This document shows, in pieces, positions 17,769 through 24,816 of a stretch of 38,390 bases of DNA (positions within the stretch are counted from its first letter, which is position 1; every line of letters begins with the position of its first letter). Made by a program: the position numbers and the translations under genes. The notes below the pieces were generated by a model. The model searched no databases and was not told where the DNA came from. It worked only from the letters and a program-made list of their open reading frames with translations. The stretch comes from Streptomyces sp. 15-116A (GTDB lineage: Bacteria > Actinomycetota > Actinomycetes > Streptomycetales > Streptomycetaceae), in the NCBI RefSeq assembly GCF_025290915.1, contig NZ_JAOCQE010000033.1, positions 1-38,390 on the forward strand. The letters run 5' to 3'.

Positions 17769-17806
17769 CGGCTGACGGCTGACGGCTGACGGCTGACGGC
17801 TGAGGG
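17765..17806. repeat. 7-bp tandem repeat at the RCC1 gene stop
   Basis: Five exact copies of CTGACGG (17765-17799) and one degenerate copy (CTGAGGG, 17800-17806) follow head to tail. The first unit contains the TGA stop of the RCC1 gene. Because the unit is 7 bp, a change in copy number moves the downstream promoter and leaves the coding frame intact. Confidence 0.97.
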
Positions 17807-17867
17807 TTGACAGTGGCCCTTACCCGGCCGGAGACTCCACCCCAACGTGCAGTGAAGAAAATTTCAC
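17807..17867 (+). promoter_or_regulatory. Candidate pobA promoter and operator
   Basis: A consensus -35 TTGACA (17807-17812) with an 18-base spacer to GAGACT (17831-17836) lies directly after the 7-bp repeats. Downstream, GTGAA-N6-TTCAC (17852-17867) is a symmetric site placed to block transcription. The regulator is unknown; IclR-family proteins often control pobA. Confidence 0.45.
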
Positions 17868-17943
17868 CACACGAACATCCCGCACGAACAGCCCGTCCCG
17901 CCGCTACGCTCACGCCCACGCCTCCCCACGAAGGGAACGCCCG

Positions 17944-19119
17944 ATGCGCACCACCGTCGGCATCATCGGAGCCGGCCCCGCCGGACTGCTCCTCGCCCGG
18001 CTGCTCCACAACGCCGGGATCGACTCGGTCGTCCTGGAGAGCCGCGACCGTGCCTACGTGGAGCAGCGCCAGCGGGCCGGGATCCTGGAGCAGGGCACGG
18101 TGGACGTGCTGCGCGCGGCCGGGGCCGGGGAGCGGATGGACCGGGAGGGGCTGCGGCACGACGGCATCGAGCTGCGGTACGACAGGAAGCGCCACCGCGT
18201 CGACTTCCCCGCCCTCACCGGCGGCAAGGCCGTGACGGTCTACGCCCAGACCGAGGTCTGCAAGGACCTGATCGCCCTCCAGCTCGCCGAGGGCGGCCCG
18301 CTGCTGTTCGAGGCCGAGGCGCTGGCGGTGGAGGACGCGGCCACCGGCCACCCCCGTGTCCGCTTCCGGCACCAGGGCGCCGAGGACGTCCTGGAGTGCG
18401 ACTACGTCGTCGGCTGCGACGGCTTCTGGGGCGTCGCCCGCACGGCGGTCCCCGCCGGGCTGAGCCGCACCTTCGAGCGGACGTACCCCTTCGGCTGGCT
18501 CGGGATACTCGCCGACGTGCCGCCCTCCCACGACGAGCTGGTCTACGCCCGGCACGACCGCGGCTTCGCCCTGCTGTCCATGCGCTCCCCGAGCGTCTCC
18601 CGCCTCTACCTCCAGGTGCCCGACGGGACCAAGGCGGAGGAGTGGAGCGACGAGGAGATCTGGGACGAGCTGGAGCGCCGCTTCGAGACCGCCGACGACT
18701 GGACGCTCCAGCGGGGGCCCATCACCCAAAAGTCGGTCACGCCGATGCGTTCCTTCGTGCACGAGCCCATGCGGCACGGGCGGCTCTTCCTCGCCGGGGA
18801 CGCCGCCCACATCGTCCCGCCCACCGGGGCGAAGGGGCTCAACCTCGCCGTCGGGGACGTCGTCACCTTCGCGCGGGCCCTCGTGCACCAGCGGGAGACG
18901 GGCTCCGCGGAGCTCCTCGACGCCTACTCGGCGACCTGTCTGCGCCGCGTGTGGCAGGCCGAGCGCTTCTCCTACGACATGACGACCCTGCTGCACCGCG
19001 CCCCCGGCGCCACCGCCTTCGACGCCCGGCTCCAGCTCGCCCGGCTGGAGCGCATCGCCTCCTCCCGCGCCGCCGAGACCGACCTCGCCGAGGCCTACAC
19101 CGGCTTCCCCCTGGAATGA
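17944..19119 (+). CDS. pobA: p-Hydroxybenzoate 3-hydroxylase (4-hydroxybenzoate 3-monooxygenase)
   Basis: A 391-residue flavin monooxygenase converting 4-hydroxybenzoate to protocatechuate, the entry to the beta-ketoadipate pathway. The FAD fold starts with VGIIGAGPAGLLLARLL; the second nucleotide motif is VVGCDGFWGVAR; the FAD-ribityl motif is RLFLAGDAAHIVPPTGAKGLNLAVGD. Length and the features RQRAGILEQG and YPFGWLGILADVPPS match PobA closely. ATG 17944 has GAAGGGA eight bases upstream. No pca genes are adjacent, so protocatechuate would be processed by enzymes encoded elsewhere. NADH versus NADPH preference is not obvious from sequence. Confidence 0.95.
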   Translation: MRTTVGIIGAGPAGLLLARLLHNAGIDSVVLESRDRAYVEQRQRAGILEQGTVDVLRAAGAGERMDREGLRHDGIELRYDRKRHRVDFPALTGGKAVTVYAQTEVCKDLIALQLAEGGPLLFEAEALAVEDAATGHPRVRFRHQGAEDVLECDYVVGCDGFWGVARTAVPAGLSRTFERTYPFGWLGILADVPPSHDELVYARHDRGFALLSMRSPSVSRLYLQVPDGTKAEEWSDEEIWDELERRFETADDWTLQRGPITQKSVTPMRSFVHEPMRHGRLFLAGDAAHIVPPTGAKGLNLAVGDVVTFARALVHQRETGSAELLDAYSATCLRRVWQAERFSYDMTTLLHRAPGATAFDARLQLARLERIASSRAAETDLAEAYTGFPLE

Positions 19120-19120
19120 C

Positions 19121-19136
19121 CCCCTCCAGTGAGGGG
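19121..19136 (+). terminator. Short hairpin after pobA
   Basis: CCCCTC and GAGGGG pair around CAGT directly after the pobA stop. The stem is short and has no T-run, so it is a weak terminator. Confidence 0.5.
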
Positions 19137-19266
19137 AATCACGAGGCCGCGTAGCGTGTTGCGCAGCACAACGAGGGAAAGATCCTCCCCAAGCATTAGG
19201 GTCAATCCTTTGCCTACCTATTACTCTTGAGCCAAGGCCACACTGTGATGGCCATGGAGGAGTGAA

Positions 19267-20175
19267 ATGAGGAGCAGAAACCCGGTCTTCTCGCGACGGG
19301 GGTTCAGCCGCGACAACGGCTACGCGGGCTTCAACACCGCGCCGCAGGCCGGGGGTCCCGCTGTCGCCACGCAGGGCAACCCGTACGCCCAGCCGACGGG
19401 CAACCCCTACGCGCAGAACCCGTACGCGCAGAACCCTTATGCCCAGCAGGGCCAGCAGTACGGCGCGCCGCCGCAGGCCCCGGCCACCACCGGCCGGATG
19501 ACCATCGACGACGTCGTCATGCGCACGGCGAGCACGCTCGGCGTGCTCATCCTCACCGCCGCGCTCTCGTGGGCGCTGCTGCCCGTGGACGACGCCAACA
19601 TCGGCCGGTCCTACGGCATCGGCATCGGCGCCGCGCTGATCGGCATGGTCCTGGCGTTCGTCCAGTCCTTCAAGCGCAAGCCCTCGCCGGCGCTGATCCT
19701 GACGTACGCGGCGTTCGAGGGTGTGTTCCTCGGCGTCGTCTCCAACATCGTCGACAACCGCATCGCCGACGGTGCGGCCATGCAGGCCGTGCTCGGCACC
19801 ATGGCGGTCTTCGCCGGTGTGCTGGTGGCGTACAAGGCGGGCTGGATCCGCGTCAACCGCCGCTTCTACGGCTTCGTGATGGCGGCGGCGCTCGGCTTCA
19901 TCCTGCTGATGGCCGTGAACCTGCTGTTCGCGGTGTTCGGCGGCGGTGACGGCCTCGGCTTCCGCAGCGGCGCCCTCGGTGTCGTCTTCGGTGTCATCGG
20001 CATCATCCTCGGTGCCTGCTTCCTCGCCCTGGACTTCAAGCAGGTCGAGGACGGCATCGCCTACGGTGCGCCGCGCGAGGAGGCCTGGTTCGCCGCGTTC
20101 GGCCTGACCCTGACGCTGGTGTGGATCTACCTCGAGTTCCTGAGGCTCATCTCGATCCTCAACAGCAACGACTAG
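19267..20175 (+). CDS. Bax inhibitor-1/YccA family membrane protein with NPYAQ repeats
   Basis: A 302-residue protein with a polar N-terminal tail and seven predicted membrane helices (from about residue 85 onwards), the layout of actinobacterial Bax-inhibitor-1-like (YccA/YbhL) proteins. The family fits conserved stretches such as SPALILTYAAFEGVFLGVVS and LGACFLALDFKQVEDGIAYG, with the conserved acidic residues late in the protein. BI-1 relatives act as pH-sensitive Ca2+ leak channels or modulate membrane proteases; the role here is unproven. The tail (about 36-70) holds four NPYAQ units at 38, 46, 51 and 56, then Gln/Pro/Tyr-rich sequence. ATG 19267 has GGAGGAG closely upstream. A strong terminator follows. 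Confidence 0.9.
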   Translation: MRSRNPVFSRRGFSRDNGYAGFNTAPQAGGPAVATQGNPYAQPTGNPYAQNPYAQNPYAQQGQQYGAPPQAPATTGRMTIDDVVMRTASTLGVLILTAALSWALLPVDDANIGRSYGIGIGAALIGMVLAFVQSFKRKPSPALILTYAAFEGVFLGVVSNIVDNRIADGAAMQAVLGTMAVFAGVLVAYKAGWIRVNRRFYGFVMAAALGFILLMAVNLLFAVFGGGDGLGFRSGALGVVFGVIGIILGACFLALDFKQVEDGIAYGAPREEAWFAAFGLTLTLVWIYLEFLRLISILNSND

Positions 20176-20201
20176 CGACGTTCGCGAGCGAGTCGCGCGC
20201 G

Positions 20202-20225
20202 GGGCCCCGGGTTCACCCGGGGCCC
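20202..20225 (+). terminator. Terminator after the BI-1 gene
   Basis: GGGCCCCGGG and CCCGGGGCCC form a perfect 10-bp stem with loop TTCA, about 27 bases after the stop codon. It also lies beyond the end of the convergent DUF4287 gene and may work both ways. Confidence 0.85.
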
Positions 20226-20271
20226 TTCGTCGTCGTCGGACGATGCGAAGACGATGCGAAAAAGAGCGCGC

Positions 20272-20502
20272 CTAGAGCAGTTTGCGCGCGGCCCTCCTCA
20301 GGTCGTACTCGTGGATGATCGCCTTGGCGTGGCCGTACGCCAGATTGTGTTCGTGCCGGAGCCAGCTGACCTTTTCCTCGAAGCGGAAGAGAGCCGGGCC
20401 TTCTTCGACGGTGCGCAGCCAGTCGGAGATCTCACGACCGGTGCAATGGGGGATGCGGGCGAGCAGATTGCGATGGGTCTCCTCGGAGAAGACTTGGGAC
20501 AT
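20272..20502 (-). CDS. Small DUF4287-family protein
   Basis: A 76-residue soluble helical protein. The sequence MSQVFSEETHRNLLARIPHC followed by REISDWLRTVEEGP, FEEKVSWLRHEHNLAYGHAKAI and a basic C-terminus matches the DUF4287 family, function unknown. ATG 20502 is preferred: GGAGG lies five bases upstream, whereas an ATG six codons earlier overlaps that site. It is convergent with the BI-1 gene and divergent from the small gene at 20605. Confidence 0.85.
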   Translation of the reverse strand: MSQVFSEETHRNLLARIPHCTGREISDWLRTVEEGPALFRFEEKVSWLRHEHNLAYGHAKAIIHEYDLRRAARKLL

Positions 20503-20567
20503 CGGCGCCTCCGGACGCATGGGATGTAAGCCGGTCCTTCAGGTCACCGTGCCTGAGCGTTCGCCCG

Positions 20568-20598
20568 TTGGCAACAGTGCTGCCGCGCCGCGTACGCT
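20568..20598 (+). promoter_or_regulatory. Promoter giving a probable leaderless transcript
   Basis: TTGGCA (20568-20573), a 19-base spacer and TACGCT (20593-20598) predict transcription starting at or next to the GTG at 20605. No ribosome site precedes that GTG, which supports leaderless translation. Confidence 0.55.
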
Positions 20599-20604
20599 CG
20601 CCGC

Positions 20605-20916
20605 GTGGTTGATACGACGCCCCTCACCCGTGCCGTGGATCATTTCGCCGACCGACTGCGGGCCGCGCCGCAGAGCAGACTGCAACGGGGCGCGGCCGCC
20701 GAGGCCCTCGCCCTGGCCAGGGAGTTGGCCCGGCGGGCCCAGCTCGTCGAGGAGCCCGGCACCGAGCCGCGCGAGATGCCCGACGCGGGGATGTTCGCGG
20801 CCGCCGACCAGATCACCGTCGCCGGACACGACCTGGCCCTCGTACTGAAGAACGAGGACGAGGTCGAGGAGACGGTACGGCTGGTGGAGGAGGCGCAGAA
20901 ACGCGCCGGGGTCTGA
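20605..20916 (+). CDS. Conserved small helical protein, function unknown
   Basis: A 103-residue cytoplasmic protein, rich in Ala, Glu and Arg and predicted all-helical, with no signal peptide and no membrane segment. Phrases such as RAVDHFADRLRAAPQSRLQRG, AADQITVAGHDLALVL and a Glu-rich C-terminus (NEDEVEETVRLVEEAQ) look conserved in Streptomyces, but I cannot name a domain. The GTG 20605 start follows the promoter at the spacing expected for a leaderless mRNA. It converges on the membrane-anchored hypothetical gene, only 19 bases from it. Confidence 0.75.
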   Translation: MVDTTPLTRAVDHFADRLRAAPQSRLQRGAAAEALALARELARRAQLVEEPGTEPREMPDAGMFAAADQITVAGHDLALVLKNEDEVEETVRLVEEAQKRAGV

Positions 20917-20935
20917 GGGGCCCTCAGCTCACGGC

Positions 20936-21715
20936 CTACAGGGACGCGATGACACGGTCGGCGAGGATGTACACGTTCTCCTCGCCACAGCTGAACGTCA
21001 GCGTGTACGCGCCGGAGATCCCGGAGCCGCCGAGCAGATACGGCGCCTCACCCGCGCGCACGGCCGCCGCCAGGCGCTCCGCCGTCTCCCGGTGACCCGG
21101 CGTCATGCACAAGGTCGTCCCGTTCGCGAAGACATAGACGTCCAGCGTGCCCAGCGGGCCCGGGCGTACGTCCGTCAGCTCGACCCGCTCGGCGGCCAGC
21201 TCCTCCAGCGTGGTCACCGTGCGCTCGTGGTCGTTCACCACCGGCGACGGATTCGGCACGAAGTCCGGGTGCGAGGGGTGACGGCGGCGGGCGGCGGCCA
21301 GCTCCGGGGAGTCCCCGGCGTGCTCCTCCGCGTCCGCACCCGGCTCGGTCACCGGCTCGAGGCCCACGAAATCGGCCTGTCGGGGCAGGAACAGCTCGCT
21401 GTCGGACAGGCCCAGCAGGGAGGGGGCGTCGGAGGCGTCACGGGCCTCCTGGGCGGCCCAGAACGCGCGCGCCTCGGCCAGCTCCCGCTCCCGCTCCTCC
21501 GCGAGCGCCTCGGCCACCGCGGCGCGTATCTCGTCGGCGTCGGCCGTACGGGCGGACGGAAGGAGGGCGCGCGTGGTCGCGGCGCGGTTCTCGGCCAGCT
21601 CGGTGTGCAGGGCGGCGACCTGCCGGCGCAGCACGAGGATGCTGCGCAGGACGGCGACGCCCACAGCGCCGGTGGCGGCCGTGGTGATCAGCAGGGCGAT
21701 CGGCATGGCGCTCAC
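20936..21715 (-). CDS. Membrane-anchored protein with coiled coil, function unknown
   Basis: This 259-residue protein has one N-terminal membrane helix (about 5-27) and an Ala/Glu/Arg-rich coiled coil (about 29-95). A Pro/Asp/Glu-rich linker leads to a C-terminal globular domain (about 165-259) containing TLDVYVFANGTTLCMTPGH and YTLTFSCGEENVYILADR. The two Cys of the C-terminal domain are well separated and could pair. I do not recognise the family. GTG 21715 has GGGAG seven bases upstream. The short basic stretch after the helix suggests that the C-terminal part is cytoplasmic, but orientation is uncertain. Confidence 0.8.
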   Translation of the reverse strand: MSAMPIALLITTAATGAVGVAVLRSILVLRRQVAALHTELAENRAATTRALLPSARTADADEIRAAVAEALAEERERELAEARAFWAAQEARDASDAPSLLGLSDSELFLPRQADFVGLEPVTEPGADAEEHAGDSPELAAARRRHPSHPDFVPNPSPVVNDHERTVTTLEELAAERVELTDVRPGPLGTLDVYVFANGTTLCMTPGHRETAERLAAAVRAGEAPYLLGGSGISGAYTLTFSCGEENVYILADRVIASL

Positions 21716-21839
21716 TGACGTACTCCCGGTTCAAAGTCGACCCCCGACTTCCTACATCAGCTTGAAGGGCGGACTAACCATCTGTCAGTGCGTAACGTCA
21801 CGAAACGGACAGAGCTTTGGTTCCGGGGGTCCTGGTGGT

Positions 21840-21871
21840 GTGGCGCTGACCTGCGGCTCTCCCCGCGCCAC
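21840..21871. other. Intergenic hairpin
   Basis: GTGGCGC (21840-21846) and GCGCCAC (21865-21871) can pair in the 270-bp gap between the thiolase end and the start of the membrane-anchored hypothetical gene. The function is unclear. Confidence 0.3.
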
Positions 21872-21912
21872 GAGGGATAGGTCACATCCTGGGGGCGATT
21901 GGATCACAGAAC

Positions 21913-21947
21913 GGCCCGGAACCCCCGTGTTTTCGGGATTCCGGGCC
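21913..21947 (-). terminator. Terminator of the thiolase gene
   Basis: GGCCCGGAA (21913-21921) and TTCCGGGCC (21939-21947) form a 9-bp outer stem with extra CCCCG/CGGGG pairing inside, about 40 bases beyond the thiolase stop on the minus strand. Confidence 0.8.
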
Positions 21948-21988
21948 GGAGCCTGACGGGCAGTGCCGTCGCGGCTACGCTACGGCGC

Positions 21989-23209
21989 TCAGCTGAGGCG
22001 CTCGATGACCATCGCCATGCCCTGGCCGCCGCCGACGCACATGGTCTCCAGACCGAACTGCTTGTCGTGGAACTGCAGGGAGTTGATCAGCGTGGTGGTG
22101 ATGCGGGCGCCGGTCATGCCGAAGGGGTGGCCGACGGCGATGGCACCGCCGTTGACGTTCAGCTTCTCCAGCGGAATGCCCAGGTCGCGGTAGGAGGGGA
22201 TCACCTGGGCGGCGAACGCCTCGTTGATCTCGACCAGGTCGATGTCGCCGATGGTGAGACCGGCGCGGGCCAGGGCCTGCTTGCTCGCCTCGACCGGGCC
22301 GAGGCCCATGATCTCGGGGGAGAGGCCGGAGACGCCGGTGGAGACGATCCGGGCGAGCGGGGTGAGACCGAGCTCGCGGGCCTTGGTGTCGCTCATGATG
22401 ACCAGCGCGGCGGCGCCGTCGTTGAGCGGGCAGCAGTTGGCGGCGGTGACGAGTCCGTCAGGGCGGAAGACCGGCTTCAGACCGGCGACGCCCTCCATGG
22501 TCACGCCCGGGCGCGGGCCGTCGTCCTTGCTGATCACGGTGCCGTCGGGCAGCGTGACCGGGGTGATCTCGCGCTCCCAGAAGCCGTTCTTGATGGCCTC
22601 CTCGGCGAGGTTCTGCGACCGGACTCCGAACTCGTCCATCTCCTCGCGGGTGACGCCCTTCCAGCGGGCGAGGTTCTCGGCGGTCTGGCCCATCGCGATG
22701 TACGGGTCGGGCAGCAGGCCGTCCTCACGCGGGTCGTGCCAGGTGGTGCCCTCCTGCTCCGCGACGGCGGCGGTACGGGCCTCGGCCTCGGCGAACAGCG
22801 GGTTGTGCGTGTCCGGGAGGCTGTCGGAGTTGCCCTTGGCGTAGCGGGAGACCGTCTCGACACCGGCCGAGATGAACACGTCGCCCTCGCCGGCCTTGAT
22901 GGCGTGCAGGGCCATGCGGGAGGTCTGCAGCGAGGAGGAGCAGTACCGGGTGATGGTGCAGCCGGGGAGGTGGTCCATCCCCATCTGCACGGCCACGACC
23001 CGGCCGAGGTTGTTGCCCTGCTCGCCGCCGGGGAGGCCGCAGCCGAGCATCAGGTCGTCGATGTCCTTGGGGTCCAGCTCGGGCACCTTGGCGAGGGCGG
23101 CCTGGATGATCGTGGCGGTCAGGTCGTCCGGCCGCAGATCCTTCAGGGACCCCTTGAAGGCACGACCGATGGGCGAACGAGCGGCAGAGACGATCACGGC
23201 TTCGGGCAT
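21989..23209 (-). CDS. Acetyl-CoA C-acyltransferase (thiolase)
   Basis: A 406-residue thiolase-fold enzyme that cleaves 3-ketoacyl-CoA with CoA or condenses acetyl-CoA units. The nucleophilic Cys90 is in TRYCSSSLQ, the catalytic His in [12 protein letters not shown], and the second Cys in [10 protein letters not shown] near the C-terminus. NEAFAAQV is the third family motif. Sequence style is closer to degradative FadA-type thiolases than to the small biosynthetic group, but no beta-oxidation multienzyme gene is adjacent. ATG 23209 has GGAG six bases upstream. A site similar to the CoA-thioester-responsive regulator motif (KstR2-like) lies about 110 bp upstream and may control it. Confidence 0.95.
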   Translation of the reverse strand: MPEAVIVSAARSPIGRAFKGSLKDLRPDDLTATIIQAALAKVPELDPKDIDDLMLGCGLPGGEQGNNLGRVVAVQMGMDHLPGCTITRYCSSSLQTSRMALHAIKAGEGDVFISAGVETVSRYAKGNSDSLPDTHNPLFAEAEARTAAVAEQEGTTWHDPREDGLLPDPYIAMGQTAENLARWKGVTREEMDEFGVRSQNLAEEAIKNGFWEREITPVTLPDGTVISKDDGPRPGVTMEGVAGLKPVFRPDGLVTAANCCPLNDGAAALVIMSDTKARELGLTPLARIVSTGVSGLSPEIMGLGPVEASKQALARAGLTIGDIDLVEINEAFAAQVIPSYRDLGIPLEKLNVNGGAIAVGHPFGMTGARITTTLINSLQFHDKQFGLETMCVGGGQGMAMVIERLS

Positions 23210-23314
23210 CAGGGCTCCAGGACATACCGGTGGGTTGGTGCAGGGCTGCTTGGGAAATTACCGGGCCGTAGAAGCTGGGTCACGGCTAACGGCATGTGAC
23301 ATGGACCGCAGATT

Positions 23315-23328
23315 TCTAAGCGCTTGCT
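23315..23328. promoter_or_regulatory. TetR-type (KstR2-like) operator candidate
   Basis: On the minus strand AGCAAGCGCTTAGA fits 8 of 10 fixed positions of the KstR2 consensus AnCAAGnnCTTGnT and contains the perfect palindrome AAGCGCTT (23318-23325). It is placed upstream of the thiolase gene. Related TetR regulators of fatty-acid and sterol catabolism bind similar sites. Confidence 0.4.
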
Positions 23329-23378
23329 TGGCTGTACCGGCACTGGGCACCGTGTGCTGCTGCTGGCCGGGGGTGGGT

Positions 23379-23601
23379 GTCGCTCGCCCGCGCTAGCGGG
23401 GTGCCGTCCGCGCCCACCCGTGCCGCCCTGCGGCACGACTGCCCGCGGGAGGGACGTGCCACCCGAGCCCGCCGCAAGCGTCTACCTGCGTAGCTGCGGG
23501 CAGTCGTGCCGCTGGGGCGATGGGGGTCCCCCCGCTCGAGCGCAGCCGAGAGTGGGGGAGGGTGGGCGCAGCGGCACCCCGCAAGCGCCGGGGTGCGCGA
23601 C
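23379..23601. repeat. Nested inverted-repeat element of about 220 bp
   Basis: The outer arms, 23379-23419 and 23560-23601, are imperfect inverted copies (roughly 35 of 42 positions by eye). Inside lies a perfect 17-bp inverted pair, GCGGCACGACTGCCCGC (23430-23446) and its complement (23496-23512), with a 49-base spacer. Between the inner and outer right arms, 23521-23560 has a further fold-back (CCCCCCGCTC against GAGAGTGGGGG) of the type seen in many Streptomyces intergenic regions. There is no open reading frame and no transposase, so this looks like a dispersed non-coding (MITE- or REP-like) element. Confidence 0.7.
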
Positions 23602-23627
23602 CTACCCCCGGGCGACTCCGACACCGG

Positions 23628-24653
23628 TCAGTCCGCGACCGACGCTCGCTCCGGTTCCGGTACGCGACGACGCCTCCGGCGTTTCAAGAGCGCCCACGGC
23701 CCCCGCGGCCCGGAGGGCATCGGCATCGCCGCCGTGACCTCCGTACCCGCCTCGGACGCCGCCTCCGCCGCGGCCCGTGCCACCGGCAGGAACCCCTCCC
23801 GCCGCGACGCGTCCGGCCGCTCCTCCTCCGCCGGCCACAGCCCCAGCGCCGCGCACACCGTCGGCAGCACCGCCATCGCCGCCGTCGCATACCCCTCCGC
23901 CGAGGGGTGATAGCTGTCCGGCCCGAACAGCTCCCGCGGATTCGCCGCGAACTCGGGACCCAGCAGGTCCCCCAGCGACACCGTCCGCCCGCCCTGCTGG
24001 ACCGCCCCGATCGTCTGCGCCGCCGCCAGCTGCCGCGAGGCCCGCCGCGCCAGCCACCGCAGCGGCTGCCACACCGGCTCGATCGTGCCGAGGTCGGGAC
24101 ACGTCCCCACGACCACCTCGGCGCCGGCCGTCCGCAGCCGCCGTACCGCCGAGGACAGATGCCGCACCGAGCGCGTCGGCGGCATCCGGTGCGTGACGTC
24201 GTTCGCCCCGATCATGATCACGCACACGTCGGGCACCCGCGCCGGATCCGCCAGCGCCCGCGTCACCTGCCGGTCCAGATCGTCGGAGCGAGCCCCCGGC
24301 ACCGCGACCGTACTCAGCCCGACCGGCCGCTCGGCGATCGCCGCGACCCCCGACGCCAGCAGCGCCCCCGGCGTCTGCCCGGCCCGCCGCACGCCCTGCC
24401 CGGCGGCCGTGGAATCGCCCAGCATCGTCAGCCGCAGCGCCGGTTCCCCCGGCACCGTGTAGGCCGCGCCGTACAGCCCGTCCGCGTTCGGTACGTGAGG
24501 AGATGTGCCGTTGCCCACCCGGCGTCGCGCCAGCCGCGCCTCGGCCAGCAGCAGACCGACCGTGGCCGCGCCGGCCAGACCGACGCCCCCACCGCCGTAC
24601 GCCGCGCCGGCCGCGATCCGCCGGGCCACCCTCGCCCTCGACATCCGCGTCAT
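23628..24653 (-). CDS. SGNH/GDSL-family hydrolase, exported or membrane-anchored
   Basis: A 341-residue lipase/esterase-type enzyme. After a basic start an Ala/Gly-rich hydrophobic helix (about 15-37) anchors or exports it. The SGNH blocks are visible: block I LTMLGDSTAAGQG (Ser about 81), block III MIGANDVTH, and block V with Asp and His in GPDSYHPSAEGY. The C-terminal tail is Arg-rich (LLKRRRRRR). ATG 24653 is the preferred start; another ATG three codons later is possible, and GAGGAGG lies about 12 bases before the first. It is divergent from the cystathionine beta-synthase gene. The natural ester substrate is unknown. Confidence 0.88.
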   Translation of the reverse strand: MTRMSRARVARRIAAGAAYGGGGVGLAGAATVGLLLAEARLARRRVGNGTSPHVPNADGLYGAAYTVPGEPALRLTMLGDSTAAGQGVRRAGQTPGALLASGVAAIAERPVGLSTVAVPGARSDDLDRQVTRALADPARVPDVCVIMIGANDVTHRMPPTRSVRHLSSAVRRLRTAGAEVVVGTCPDLGTIEPVWQPLRWLARRASRQLAAAQTIGAVQQGGRTVSLGDLLGPEFAANPRELFGPDSYHPSAEGYATAAMAVLPTVCAALGLWPAEEERPDASRREGFLPVARAAAEAASEAGTEVTAAMPMPSGPRGPWALLKRRRRRRVPEPERASVAD

Positions 24654-24816
24654 GCCTCGCCGCCACCTCCTCGAACCCGTACACCCTCTGCTTGCCCCGT
24701 ACGGACCGTCGCCCAATCTCAACAGGCGGTGAACGACCCGCCCGGGCCGAGGCGGCGAAAGGGCCTAGGCTGGCGGAACCACTACGACCACACCTTTTGC
24801 AGCTCCGGAGACAACG

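Noticed and set aside
17765..17806. Possible CRISPR-like array
   Set aside because: Units are 7 bp and contiguous without spacers, and no cas gene is present.
24723..24816. Riboswitch (SAM or cobalamin type) before cystathionine beta-synthase
   Set aside because: The gap is under 165 bases to the divergent start and shows none of the conserved boxes of these RNA classes.
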